A stretch of DNA of 64,000 bases from Gordionus sp. m RMFG-2023 (GCF_954871325.1 NC_088775.1:38107561-38171560), one strand, 5' to 3'. Numbered from the stretch's first letter, positions 51,101-61,994 are shown. Numbers and translations are program-made. Notes: generated by a model not told the origin, from the sequence alone.

Positions 51101-54100
51101 CTACATTTACAATAGATAGATTAAATTACATTACATTAGATAACTTTGAAATAAATATGGATTATAACAAAAATTAATTGAGGTATATCGTAAATTAATA
51201 AAATTCAATCAAAAACATAAAAGGAACATTAAACAGGATAACCAATATATATTCATTTTCATAAAATTTGTATGTATTATATTGATGAAATTTTCAATCC
51301 TGTTTTGAATTTAAAAATAAAAATCTTACTTGAGCCATGCATCCATGATTGTACAAATAAAATTGCATCAATTGATATTTACTTTATATTGACTAAATAT
51401 AGTATATTATTAAAGGTACTATTTAATTCAATATAAATATCCAAAAAGGGACACGCAATTTTTTTGAGTTGAATTAAAATCAAGATTATTTTACAAAATT
51501 ATAAAACTCGTAATAGTGTAGCCGTAAATCGTGCTTTTGAAACGGGGAACCCGGCTTCAATACTGGTAGATGGCAAAAAAATTAACATTACACTATATAG
51601 TCTCCTTAAATTAAATAACAAATTTGTTGTGTTTAAAGAAAAAGGAATATAAACAGTTTTTCTTTCGATGTCACACCCACGTTGTTTTTGTCATTAATTA
51701 TCCCTTTTGTTTTTGTATATCATTTTTCTTTACATTCATTTTTTTACACGACATTAAAATATTAAAATCTTGTTATGATATTTTTGTTTTTCTCTCGACC
51801 AAAGGCCATTTGAAACTGGTCCAAGCCAGATTTAAGGATGAACAATATGTATAAAATCTTTTATAATAGTTATTATGAAAACAGTTATTTCTTTTATGGC
51901 AAAAACAATAATTGTTGTCAACCCACATTTGGTGTATATAGGTTAAAATTATGCAATCAAGACCTTTAATTTTTTTATATAAACTTCGATGAAAAATTTG
52001 TTTTACTTAAATTAATAAATCATTTGCGACTAGTTTTTACTTACCCCACATATACGATCGACCGTGACGACCCTCGATTAGGTATATTTAAATCCGCCCT
52101 AATCTAACGGTGCGGCGAATGTCTTTCCTTATATTTTTAGTTAATTAAAGTTTTAAATGCACACTTATCCTGCGGTGCGGCGTATGCCGTTGCTTTTATT
52201 TTTTTATCAAATTAATTTAGGACTTAAAAAGACTCTAATCCTGCGGTGCGGCGAATGTCGTTCCTTATATTTTTTGGTTAACTAAAGTTTTAAATAAAAA
52301 CAGATCCTGCGGTGCGGCGTATGCTGTTCCTTATTTATCAAATTAATTTTGGACTTAAATCAGCTCTAATCCAGCGGTACGGCGAATTCCATCCGCAATG
52401 ATCCTACAGTGTGGCGGTTGCAGTCACGATTATGAAAACAACCCACTAAGAGACTGGGGTCGCCTGATAATGATTTATCGATGGCACTACCCCTTTAACA
52501 CTTGTTGCAGGAGATGCCAAATAAGATTGATGTTTGTTAATTGATGAAATTTAAATTCGCATGATTTTTATTTAGTACCAGTTCTTTCTTAATATAAAAC
52601 AATTGGAATAGACAAATAAAAATATAAAAATTTTGGGGAATTTTCTTTAATAGTATTCTATTAATATACTTTTATTTCTTCTATTTTAAAATATGTTATG
52701 AGAATTATGAAGATTTATTACTTAAAAGGAAAATTTAAAAAAAAAATGTGTATAAAAATAAAATAGGTATTGTTTAAATTTTTTATAAAAGTCCAATATC
52801 GGCGCCGATTTGATACCGATATTTAAAATCAGAAGATCTAATCAAAGATTTACTAAAGATTGCAGAATTAAAAATAATGATTCTAATATCAAAATAAAAT
52901 TTATACTTTCTATTTTTTAAATGTGGCGATCCATTAACACCATTCCAAAATTTAAATCTTTGTAAAAAATAATAAGTTTCTCCGATTTTTATAAAATTTT
53001 AACCAAATTCACTAACACCAACCTGTATCTGTATAAAAAAAATAAGAATGCTTATTTTTCATTTTCATAAAGACATTGATAAAAACACAAAAAATTGATA
53101 TTTATTCATTGATATAAGGTGCAGTTAGATCTTGTAAAAATATCGGGCGAAATCCATCAAATCCAGGCGAAGAATCACGCTTAAAGGGAGAATAGCATTT
53201 CTAACATAGCTTGTAGTAAGGCGGTAGCAACTAGAGGAGCCTCGGGGCAAGAAAGTGTTTCGTCCTCGATATCATGCGAATGTTACTTTAAATGAACCTA
53301 AAAAATTGCCTGATAAGGAGCTAGCTTATTGTCAGAGGTCACGAGACATAGCAAATTTATTTGTAATTACTTTAGCTTTAGTGTGGAGGTCATTTGTGTT
53401 TATCTAGCCCCATGTCATAGTTCTTACAGGATGTGATAAATGGTAGATAGTAGCTTCCTTAACTTGTTGCGTTAGTGACTTTTTGCTCGCAAAATCAGGA
53501 TCCAGGGTTAATAAATAAATGATAAGAAGTCTAGACAATGGTTCGCTGATAAAAAATGTTTAGTAGGAAAATCAAAATTTTTGATAGATATCAGACAAGC
53601 TGAAGTCGCAAACCCTTTGAATAGTTGTATATAACAAAAGATTTCGGAGTCGTTAGAAATCTTCATAAACCTAAAAAAGATGTTAGACACAGCCATTATA
53701 TGGCGTCGACTACTAACCAAATTAGCAAAATTTCGGATAAAGTTTAAGGAAATACAAGCTCCCATCAGTTGAGAATTAACGTTAAAAGCGGATGCGAAGC
53801 ATTGTAAACATCGATCTTAAAACGCAGTGAATTGAAGTGTGTTCACTCTTATTATTCTAAATTTCCTCATTTCAGAACTTATATTCCAGACCGCATACCT
53901 GGTATATGGATATAAACTTATTCCATCATTAGAAGGTATCCAACAAGCAGACCCGCTTGGACCCTCTTTTATGTTGGAATAGATAAAACTTAGGTTAGTG
54001 GAATTATTCTGGCTACAGGTTACCTTTCAAAGCAGGTAGATATGGTATAGGCTCACCTTCCCCACTCTTGGTCATCATCTTCGTATCTTCGCGTTTATCA

Positions 54101-56291
54101 CGTGACTCAATCATTAACAAACTAACGACACGCCAGTTTACTCTACTTTATAAGACTATTAACCTTCTCTTTAAACCTCATTACAAGGGATTGGGGTTTA
54201 CACGTGGTTGTCAATTCCATCACATTTCTAAAATCGAGAAAACAACCTGTGCAACATTTTCTTTTTCTCAACTTCTTCTGGAAACGGTTATGAATTGCCT
54301 AATGCCATTCCTTCAAGAAATCTTTCACAAGTGATGAGCTGAGTCATGCTATTGAACTCAAACTTAACTACGATATGCTCGTACCATACTCATGGCACTA
54401 GTGATCTGCATCGGGCCTAATTTTTCAAGCCCAGCCCAAAATTTTTATTTTTTTATAAAGTTTTGCCCGGCCCGAACCCGAATTTTTTTTAAAAAAATTT
54501 TGCCGACCCGACCGAATTTATTTAAATATAGAAATTAATTTTTATAATTACTCAAAATAAATAATATGTTATTTGGCGTCTACTTTCTATAAATATAATC
54601 ACATATTTTTATTTTACATAAAAAATTCAACATAAAATTGATAAATTTAGATATATACTATGCCAAACTCCTTACAACTCCAAAAGTCGCTACTCCCTGT
54701 ATTGTAAAAGTTGTAGACAGATTTTTAAGACTTACCAAATGAAATAACATTATATCTTGTTCATTGAAATCTGCTTCAATTACTTCTACCCTCGAGCTGC
54801 ATGGACTTTTCACCATAGATTAGATTGTAAACGTCTTGGCGGTTCTTCAAAAATACCAGAAAAATGTGACTAATTCTAAACGTGGGTTTTCTTGTATAGG
54901 TTCACTAACACCCCTAATCTAAACTATAATGCTATTGCCGACGCAGAACTGAGCAAATTTACCAAATATTCTTCTGCATTGCCTTTCAACTTTATTACAT
55001 CAATCATGGCTAACTTCCATTGGCACTCATGCCCTAGCTTTCTTCAAGGATCTAGGTCATCGCATTATATCGAAAACTGAAATACATCTAATATAGTATT
55101 TTAAAATACTTTCATATCAATATAAAATTAAAATATTGTATAAATATGTAAAATCTCTATTATAATATAAATATCATAAAAAACAAATAATTATATATAA
55201 TGCTAAAAAATATGTTTTATTATTTTAGTATTTTTGCAATGAAAGTGAAGACTTGGCATTCCAATTTCTTAATCCTAGCGATATTTTCTTAAAATTTTAT
55301 AAAAATCGGAGAAACTCATTATTTTTTACAATGGATAAATTTTATACCGCCACATTAAAAAATAAAATCAAATGTATACATCTTATTTTGATATTACAAA
55401 GATTATAATTCAATAGTTTTTAGTAAATCTATAATTGAGTGACAATCGATAAGTGTAATAGATCATTTTTCACACTTTGGACCCTTGATATCTCCAAAAA
55501 TATAAAAGCTGTGATTTTAAAATTTGATCACTGCGTTAATTACATGCACCTTAGTTTGTATATAAAATTTCACACAACTACCAGGGTCGTTCCAAAAACC
55601 CGCTTTTTGATAGATTTACCATGGAATGAGACCCTATTATACTATACACTTGATAAAAAATTATTTACAAACAAACAAAATATAAGGCTCAAATATTTTA
55701 GTGGTGAATTCCAAAAAAGTAACCATAATTGTTTTTAAAAATTTATATTTGCCTTTTCTTGTGAAAGGATAAATTTTCTCAGTTCTAAATCAAATATTCC
55801 AGCTTAGATTGTATAAATCTGTACCATATTATCCTATCATTTAGTTTAATTGTATATCTATTTAAAATATTAATTCAAAGTTCATAAAACATGAAATTAA
55901 AAGATAAATCAGCAACTTACATTTCTTATTAACCTATTTATTGACAGATATTACTGTATATCAAATAGTTAAATAACTTTTATTCAAATATTAAATATAA
56001 CACCTGGCGACTCAGAGTCCTCGTGCCTTCCAGTTCGGATTGAACTGCTAAGCGGCTTACACCTACCATAACGTGTTTGAGCTCGGGGCATGAGACGCGG
56101 CGTGCTACAAGTGCTGAGAGAAGGGCAAAAATGGCGCCTGCCTTTTCGGGTCCACCCCCCTCGGCCAGTCCAGCCTGACCTCCCGTATCGTCGAGTAGAA
56201 GGTGGGAAGTGAGGAGAATGCGATAGTGTTCAGAGGTTAGGCCGAGGCTAGGCGGATCACCTCTTAACTTTTTAACGAACACGGCAAGGGC
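39173..56291 (-). CDS. UTP20: UTP20 (DRIM) homologue, C-terminal part, nine exons
   Basis: UTP20 is a very large HEAT-repeat protein of the SSU processome, needed for 18S rRNA processing in the nucleolus. Exons on the minus strand are 56291-56004, 49100-48912, 48812-48659, 47406-47330, 47273-46820, 43088-42721, 42292-42098, 41978-41556 and 39262-39173. All have AG/GT borders, the phases join without a break, and the total is 745 codons plus TGA. Matches to the human C-terminal region, recalled from memory, run in order: TLSRQ/IYLKYLALY, SHLDFLISNLAYPMECGRAS, HSNLVLHPHHWIRSQ, FLDEEFLET/LIANLSFLGK, K/RFALLKLVWN and RRKRKIEKATL/VFTDPFAA. The basic Lys-rich tail KKGKSKKKK fits a nucleolar protein. 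The N-terminal roughly two thirds lies beyond the window or in undetected exons above 56291. Introns range from 56 to 6903 nt and carry many mobile elements. The exons are noticeably more GC-rich than the introns. Confidence 0.85.
43180..43620 (-). other. Possible LINE C-terminal remnant in a UTP20 intron
   Basis: The minus strand between about 43490 and 43230 gives a loosely open stretch containing FYKAIPKQIKAIEADKYNLT. This resembles the WNSLP..I..A region after the reverse transcriptase of jockey/CR1-type LINEs. The similarity is weak and there are stops. It lies in the intron between the exons ending at 46820 and starting at 43088. Confidence 0.25.
45040..46740 (+). mobile_element. Gypsy-type LTR retrotransposon fragment, very old, in a UTP20 intron
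   Basis: It lies antisense to UTP20 in its 3.7-kb intron. Parts recognised are an RNase H end (about 45040-45330), a spacer shared with the fossil at 8170-8340 (AAAACAGTGAATTA and the following segment), an integrase core (about 45560-46230) and a possible LTR-like tail (46550-46740). It belongs to the same family as the fossil at 6640-16820. It is heavily broken, with too many breaks to count reliably, and the 5' parts are missing. Confidence 0.65.
47707..48056. mobile_element. 350-bp foldback MITE in a UTP20 intron
   Basis: The two halves form a long imperfect palindrome. The outer ends are CCATTTCCAGACAGAAC and GTTCCGTTTGGAAATGG. Shared inner blocks are AAAGGATAATA and its inverse TATTATCCTTTG, then CCCTATTTTAGACGCCATTT and its inverse around 47900-47930. 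It has no coding capacity. No convincing target duplication was seen, so I assign no superfamily. Confidence 0.8.
48310..48640. mobile_element. Degraded non-autonomous element, GATCTGCATCG family
   Basis: It starts GATCTGCATCGAGCCTAA and carries GCCCGA/CCCGAA-rich ends with an AT-rich centre, ending near GAACCGAAGGCC. A second member starts GATCTGCATCGGGCCTAA at 54402 and keeps the same CCCGGCCCGAACCCGAA block. This points to a repeat family. The GATCTGCA start and the GGCCCG content resemble hAT-type MITEs, but ends and duplications are unclear. Confidence 0.5.
49968..50398. mobile_element. 431-bp foldback element with terminal inverted repeats of about 150 bp
   Basis: The left arm starts GTTGATAGTCCGTCAAGAAT and the right arm, inverted, starts GCTGATAGCCCGTCAAGATT. 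The pairing continues through AATCAGAA, TATTCGATGATT, TTATTTGATG and GAGGTGTGATT. This makes long imperfect arms around a short AT-rich centre (about 50110-50250). It has no coding capacity and no clear target duplication. It sits in the 6.9-kb UTP20 intron. Confidence 0.8.
50455..50860. repeat. Degraded GGCCCG-rich repeat pieces related to the MITE at 58851
   Basis: The block at 50455-50660 contains GGGCCGGGTATTT and ends GCAGGTCTCTGATATA. That ending resembles the CAGAGAC-type end of the MITE at 58851-59180 in inverse. The adjoining block to 50860 has GGGCCTGG and ends CAGACCTCTAATAT. They look like broken non-autonomous hAT-type copies. Confidence 0.4.
52100..52400. repeat. Dimeric tandem repeat with GCGGTGCGGCG core
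   Basis: Five cores GCGGTGCGGCG (one reads GCGGTACGGCG and one ACGGTGCGGCG) recur every 62-68 bp, near 52110, 52172, 52240, 52306 and 52371. Two spacer types alternate. One continues AATGTC.TTCCTTATATTTTT.GTTAA, the other TATGC.GTT..TTATCAAATTAATTT.GGACTTAAA. The higher-order unit is therefore a dimer of about 132 bp. It lies in the 6.9-kb UTP20 intron. Confidence 0.8.
52680..52830. repeat. Repeat arm with inverted partner at about 56890-57005
   Basis: Both arms contain TTATGAAGATTTATTAC, an AAATGTGTATAAAA stretch and then AAAGTCCAATATCGGCGCCG, in opposite orientation and about 4 kb apart. A second inverted pair lies at 52920-53000 and 55280-55365 (AGTTTCTCCGATTTTTATAA). They may be ends of a larger decayed element or scattered copies of one family. 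A UTP20 exon lies between the outer arms. Confidence 0.55.
53100..54400. other. Unassigned GC-richer block inside a UTP20 intron
   Basis: Base composition here is closer to coding sequence than to the surrounding intron. On the minus strand an 86-codon frame at 53765-53508 starts MGACISLNFIRNF. A short frame near 53170-53100 contains SPGFDGFRPIFLQDL, which resembles the start of a LINE reverse transcriptase (SPGPDG..). On the plus strand 54068-54334 is open, and an overlapping frame shows TWLSIPSHF, faintly like a LINE RNase H motif. A decayed LINE or a dead host gene copy are both possible. None of these pieces is needed to join the UTP20 exons. Confidence 0.35.
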
Positions 56292-57207
56292 CTAGAGATA
56301 AAAATAAAAATCAAACTTGTCAATTATAAGACATAATTTATATTTCTTATAAAATGTTGTAGAAAGTAAAATAATTATTAGATCCTAACATATAATGGAA
56401 CCATATAATCTAATTAGAATTTAACTATTAATTTCGTTATAAAAATTTTGAATCTAAAGATTTTTTTTAATCTTTGGTAATCAAGAAAATTTTATTATTA
56501 AACTAAGAAATATAAATAAATGCTTTTTATAAAGTTTAAATAAAATTATATAGTTCAATAATTGTTGAAAAAGTAATGTAAGCTTTAAAAAAACAAGAGA
56601 CCCAGACGTACGGAAATAATTATAATTTACCAGGTTTGTAAAATAATCAAGAGTTTTTTTATTATTTAAATCAAATTTTAATAATAAAATAAAAATAATT
56701 TTAAAAAATTTGCCCTGATTGAGAAAGTTATTAAATACACATATTAATTTTATTTGGAATTTATTCATAAATCATTAAATTTTATCATATATACTACCCA
56801 ACTTCATATATATTCGTCCACTAGCACCTTTTTTTGCATTTTAAATTTTGATAAAAATAGGTGGGGTACCGACATTATATATTGTTAACGGATCGGCGCC
56901 GATATTGGACTTTAATCGATACTGATTTTATACACATTTTTTATTTATTTTGATCTAATTTCCTTTTCTTGTAATAAATCTTCATAACTTTAATAAAAAA
57001 GTGTGAGGGAAGGCGCCACTTATAAAATAAAGATGTTCAATACCTAAAATTTTTGGGTATTTTTATTTTTCTATTGTTTATTCCATTGTTTTTATTTAAG
57101 AGAGAACTTATAGTTAATAAAATTATTACGAATTTTTTTAATTAATCGATATGAATATTTAATTTGTTTATACTTTTTACTCTCAAATTAGTTTGTTATA
57201 CAGAAAA

Positions 57208-58735
57208 TTTGGATGCTGCTTCTCTCGGGTGGCTTATTATTTTTTTTATTTTGTTATATTAATATTGAATTGGTTCTTTTTCTGATTGTTTAATTTTTTA
57301 TTTTATAAATAATTTTTTCTAAAATTGTATAAGGCTAGGGGTAAGGTAAATTTTTGGATGAAACTTGCATTTTAAATTTTTTATGGTGATAATACTATAA
57401 TCAAAGCAAGATCCCATAAAAAAAAATTCAGCAACTTTAGGAAAATTAGCATAACTTTTTTCTGGAAATAAATATTAATCAAGAATTTTTGGTGATAATA
57501 CTATAATCGAAGGAAGATCCCGATAAATAAATAAAATTTAAGCAACTTTAGGAAAATTAGGATAACTATTTTTTGGAAATAAATAATAATCCAAATTTGT
57601 TAGGTGTAAAATAGACCCCACCTTTGAAGTTTATAATTAATAAAATGAATAAAAATATCAAAACGATTTAATAATCGATATTTTCAAAAATATCAATATT
57701 CAAGAAGATATTCATGAATATTATCCCGATCCCCATGCGTTTTGCCTTTAGATCCCGCCACAGCCCTTCGATTTTTTGGGTGTGGATCGATTCGTTATTT
57801 GGTTCAACAAATTTTCGCGAATGATTAATCCTATAGTGGAAATAATTTGTTCGTTCTAGCCGATTATAGGGCCCGGCCGAAATTGATGCAACTCATGTGT
57901 GGAAGCGTAAATAAAATCGTGGTCGGCATTTGATCTCTGAGGGTATACATCGGTGGCATATGTCGGGAGACAAATAAAATATTTCGTGCCACAACAAGGG
58001 ATCAAGAGACCACACTGCGTTTGGTTAAAAATAATGTCATGCAAGATCCGACGATAATGACTGACTCGTGGTTAGGGTATGTATATATTTTTTTCCTATA
58101 AATCGAAAGTGGTAATAAATTTGAATCTACTTATCTTAGATATAATCGGTTTGGAACAAATTATTTCCACTATCGGATCAATCATTTATGAAATTTTGTT
58201 GATCCAAAAGACAGATAGATCCACACCAGTCGAAAAGCTGTGGCGGGATCTAAAGGCAAACTATAAGACATGGGGATCGGGATAATATTCATGAATATCT
58301 TCTTGAATATAGATATTTTCGAAAATATAGATTATTAAATCGGTTTGATATTTTTATTCAATTTATTAATGATTGTATAAATTTTAATACTATATTTCAA
58401 TTTAATGAATAAAATTGCGTCATTTTATTAACACTATATTTCAATTCAACCCTTCCACTACAAAGGTTAAAAAAATCACTTAAACTTCAAAGGTGGGGTC
58501 TATTAATAAATACAAAACTTTAGATTATTATTCATTTCCAGAAAAAAGTTTAGCTAATTTTTTTATAGTTGCTTAAATTTTATATATTTATGGGATCATC
58601 CTTTAATAAAAATTATAAAATGCAAAGTTTTATTTATAAAAAATTAATCAAACAGAAAAAGAACCAATCCAATATAAATAAAAAAATACTATAAAAAAAA
58701 TAAAAAGCCCCCCGAGAGAAGCAGCAAACCGAATT
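57208..58735 (+). mobile_element. Merlin-like (ISXO2-type) DNA transposon with very long inverted arms
   Basis: The core at 57879-58078 reads EIDATHVWKRK, then after a stop NRGRHLISEG. After a frame change come IGGICRETNKIFRATTRDQE and IMTDSWLGY. Downstream are NFVDP (near 58190) and STPVEKLWRDLK (58220-58255). This is the motif order of Merlin transposases: first Asp in EID, second in TD, third acidic residue near VEKLW. Inverted arms of about 600 bp (57208-57868 and 58141-58735) start near GCTGCTTCTCTCGGG. The arms include the C-terminal coding part, so the left arm is an inverted copy of it. The left arm also holds an internal duplication (GGTGATAATACTATAATC twice). The N-terminal part is missing and several shifts are present. 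I saw no target duplication. Confidence 0.75.
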
Positions 58736-58850
58736 AATATGAATATAAATATTTGCTAGCATATAGCATATAAATTTATACTTATTTTATGTAGGCAAAA
58801 TAGATAAGTGAAAATCATTATTAAAAAATAATATAGAACTATATGTATAT

Positions 58851-59180
58851 CAGAGACCTTCATGAGGCCGGGTATGTATTTACTAGAGGGCCTGGGTTTT
58901 TAATATTTTTCTTTAATTGATTTGGGCCTAAAAAAATTTCATATGGCTATTGTTTTCTTCTAATAATATAAAATTTCGTTATTGCAAGCAAAATGATTGC
59001 TTAAATACATTGAAATATTTTTTATTTTCAAATACAATTTTTGAATATGGAGTTGGGAAAAAATTTCGAAACTTATTATTGGCTTAGGAATTGTTTTAAC
59101 ATTAAATATGGGTCAAGCCTGGGCTTAAATATATTTTTTAGTGCTGGTGATTAAAAAATTAAGGCTTATGAAAGTCTCTG
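58851..59180. mobile_element. 330-bp hAT-type MITE
   Basis: It starts CAGAGACCTTCATGAGGCC and ends with the near-inverse GGCTTATGAAAGTCTCTG. It is flanked by ATGTATAT and ATGTATAA, an 8-bp target duplication matching at 7 of 8 positions. It is GGCCTGGG-rich near the ends and AT-rich in the middle, with no coding capacity. Confidence 0.8.
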
Positions 59181-59569
59181 ATGTATAAAAGAGATTATTT
59201 ATTATATATCTTTATAAATCAAATTTAAAGATAAGACATATTTTTTGAAACTTTTTTTTTATTTTTAAAAGCCGGGATAAGTTAATATTCTGATTTAAAC
59301 GCTATCGTAATTTATTTATATACAGATTTTTATTGTTTCATTATCTTATATTATATAAAATAATGACAAAAAGTAAATATCGTTATCAGATCGGTATCGG
59401 TGCAGTTTGAAATAAACATCGACAAATATTGGATATGTGAAAAAATTGTGAGTCGTGTAGTCCTAGATATTAAAAATTAAAAATATTTGAATTTAAAAAA
59501 AATGCATAAAATACATTCAAAAATAAAAAAAAAAGTACTATGTACATTTCCATTTTTAAATAATCGTCC

Positions 59570-60540
59570 CATTGAATTTAATATTTGGTCACATCTCCTT
59601 AATCTTTTATAACAGCGTTTATTCTTCAGACAATTGAATTTATAAGATTCCCGCATTCATATATAATAAAATTCCATATATCTTCTCTAGTTTTTTTTCG
59701 ACTATCCTAGTAGAGGAGATTTTAAATTATTATAATATTCCATAAATTTTTAATCGTGTTTAAATCAGGGGTCGATACGGGCAGTATAAAATATTAGCTG
59801 TCGGCTAACCATTTTTTAGTAGATTGCGCAGTATGACTTGTGTCCCGTTTGTTGAAATACACTTGCGCCATAGAAACAAGGCATGGATGATTGAAGAAGT
59901 TTATCTAGTGACTTTTTATATTTTAAAGCATATTTATAAAAGCCAGACTTTCAATACCTTTGGAACATAAATCCCCATATCATAGTGTTCATGAAATGCT
60001 TTATTCCTATTGCTTATTACACGATTCCTAACATTACCATATTTCATTTCAGAATGAGATTCATCTGTGAGGAGAACGGTATTCCATTGTTTAGGGTCAA
60101 ATTACTATATTTAAGAACTCATTGTATTCTTTCCTTCTTTTGAATCATTGTTAAAGGAGTTTTTAAATAAACTATGTTAAATAATAGCTTAGGCTCAATA
60201 ATGACAAATAAATACTTTATATATTCCATTTTGGGAATTCTCATTTGGCATGTTATTGCAGAAATCTGTTTTGCTCTAATTAGAATTTCATTCATAAATT
60301 AAATCCGGGGTGCTTGCAAGGTGTTTTTCAGGTATAGACAATCTTCAACAGCGTATGTCTTATAATGCCTATATTTAGATCTTTAGAAATTTTAATTAAC
60401 AAGGAATAGGGTCTAGAAGATCTATCATTTATTTCCTGAATTGTAGTATGACTAAATTTTAAACTCAAGAGAGATTTTTCATTGTATTTGCTTAAAAGAT
60501 TCAATCGTCCAATCACATATCTAATAATCTTCTAAGCGTC
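59570..60540 (-). mobile_element. Decayed Tc1-like transposon
   Basis: On the minus strand, from high to low coordinates, the order is that of a Tc1-type transposase. A helix-turn-helix part comes first (EINDRSSRPYSLLIKISKDL, near 60440-60380), then HPGF region residues. NTVLLTDESHSEMKYGN with the first catalytic Asp is near 60080, and VPKVLK is near 59970. A segment corresponding to the second Asp follows (TNGTQVILRNLLKNG, near 59840), where the Asp itself is not preserved. CPYRPLI and RLKIYGI, the equivalent of the WPxxSPDLNPIE block, are near 59770. Frames are broken several times and terminal repeats were not identified. Confidence 0.7.
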
Positions 60541-60559
60541 GTTTAAAAATATTAATTGT

Positions 60560-61950
60560 AAAAGATTAATTAGAAAAAAAATAACTTAAAATTTATTAAG
60601 ATTAGATATATATCCCCCATATTGGATGATAATTTATGAAATTAAAATGGAGGTAATTTATGAAGGATTTTTATATTTTATTTTTTTTTATAACTAACTA
60701 TATAAAAAAATAAAAATATTTGGTTTTAATTTAAATTAAGTATTATTTCTATCGAAATTTTAAAATGCATAAAATAAAAAAATAACGGGCTAAGCAAAAC
60801 GGCCCTGGGTCGCAAATAACATTTTCGCTTAGGTCAAAAAATATTTGCACGGCCTCGGTTGGGTAGTATATATATATATGTTATCAATATTTAATAGTTT
60901 TCCATTTATAATAATTTTAATACGTCCTGAGTGCTCTCAACATTAACTTGGTAGGAAAATTATCACTTGAAATTAAAAACTGTTTTATTTCATAAACAGT
61001 TAAACTTAATTTAAATTTTATTTTTAAAAAATATTTAAATAATCTTAAAACTACATAATGAGCAATAATACTTTTATGTGAAGTAATCGTAATTAAAAAA
61101 ATAAAAGCGAATATTTACGAACGAGCCTCATTTATTTAATGAATTAAAATAAATTCATATTACTTTTGTAAATTATCGGAACTGTTCCGGGAACGTTTCA
61201 GAAATTATCGTTCCCGTTTCACCATTTTTCTCAAGTTCCGTTTCATGTCATTCTTATTTTCTCTATATTATATTGTATTACTTTTTATTGGTTAATATTG
61301 GTATTGATTTTAATTATTATCCATACAACTTTGATAAGAATTAAAATAAACATCATCTTTTTCAAAAAGGGTGCAAGCTATATGATATTCCATGATCATT
61401 AAAAAAGTTTTCAATCGGTATTATTTAAGTTTTGATTGACTTCAGTGCCGTATCCAAAAAAGTCAGATTTAAATAAAGAGAAATTGATTTTTTCAACAAA
61501 AAAATCATCGAAAATAGTATCTAAAAAAACATGCAATCACTACTAATAAACGGAAATGCAGATACCGATTCCGAAAGTGCCTGCGAATACTCATATAAAA
61601 AATTAATGGAAGAACATACCCAACAACAACCACATTTTATTTAAATTCATTGATTTTAATTGTTTCAAAAAAAACACTTTTCTTTAGAAAGGCGCCAGAA
61701 TATAAAATTTTTCATTTTATTGGAGGAAAGAAAAAGGTAATAAAGCAATCTAAAAAATAGGGAAAAGAGAAGTGTAATTTTTTATATTTATAAAATATTC
61801 AATTTTTACGATAAAAATTTCATATTCCACTAATTTTTAAGAGGGTCAAATTTGGCTGGTAATAAATTTTGCATAAGCTTCAAGATTAAAATGTATTACA
61901 AATATTAACAGTTTTCTCAGCTTGAAAACCTATCGAATAATATTTATTTT
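60560..61950. other. AT-rich region between the Tc1 remnant and the LINE
   Basis: I recognise no gene. A GGCCCTGGGTCGCAAATAAC..CACGGCCTCGG block at 60785-60865 resembles the GGCC-rich ends of the non-autonomous elements at 50455 and 58851. No further UTP20 exon was found here, although that gene must continue upstream on the minus strand. Confidence 0.45.
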
Positions 61951-61994
61951 AGATATTCGAATGAGCAAGTCCTTATCTACCAACTTTTAATATC

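Noticed and set aside
53508-53765. Open frame considered as a missing UTP20 exon
   Set aside because: The flanking exons 56291-56004 and 49100-48912 already join in phase at a position that matches the human protein as recalled. The frame has no good donor and no UTP20 similarity.
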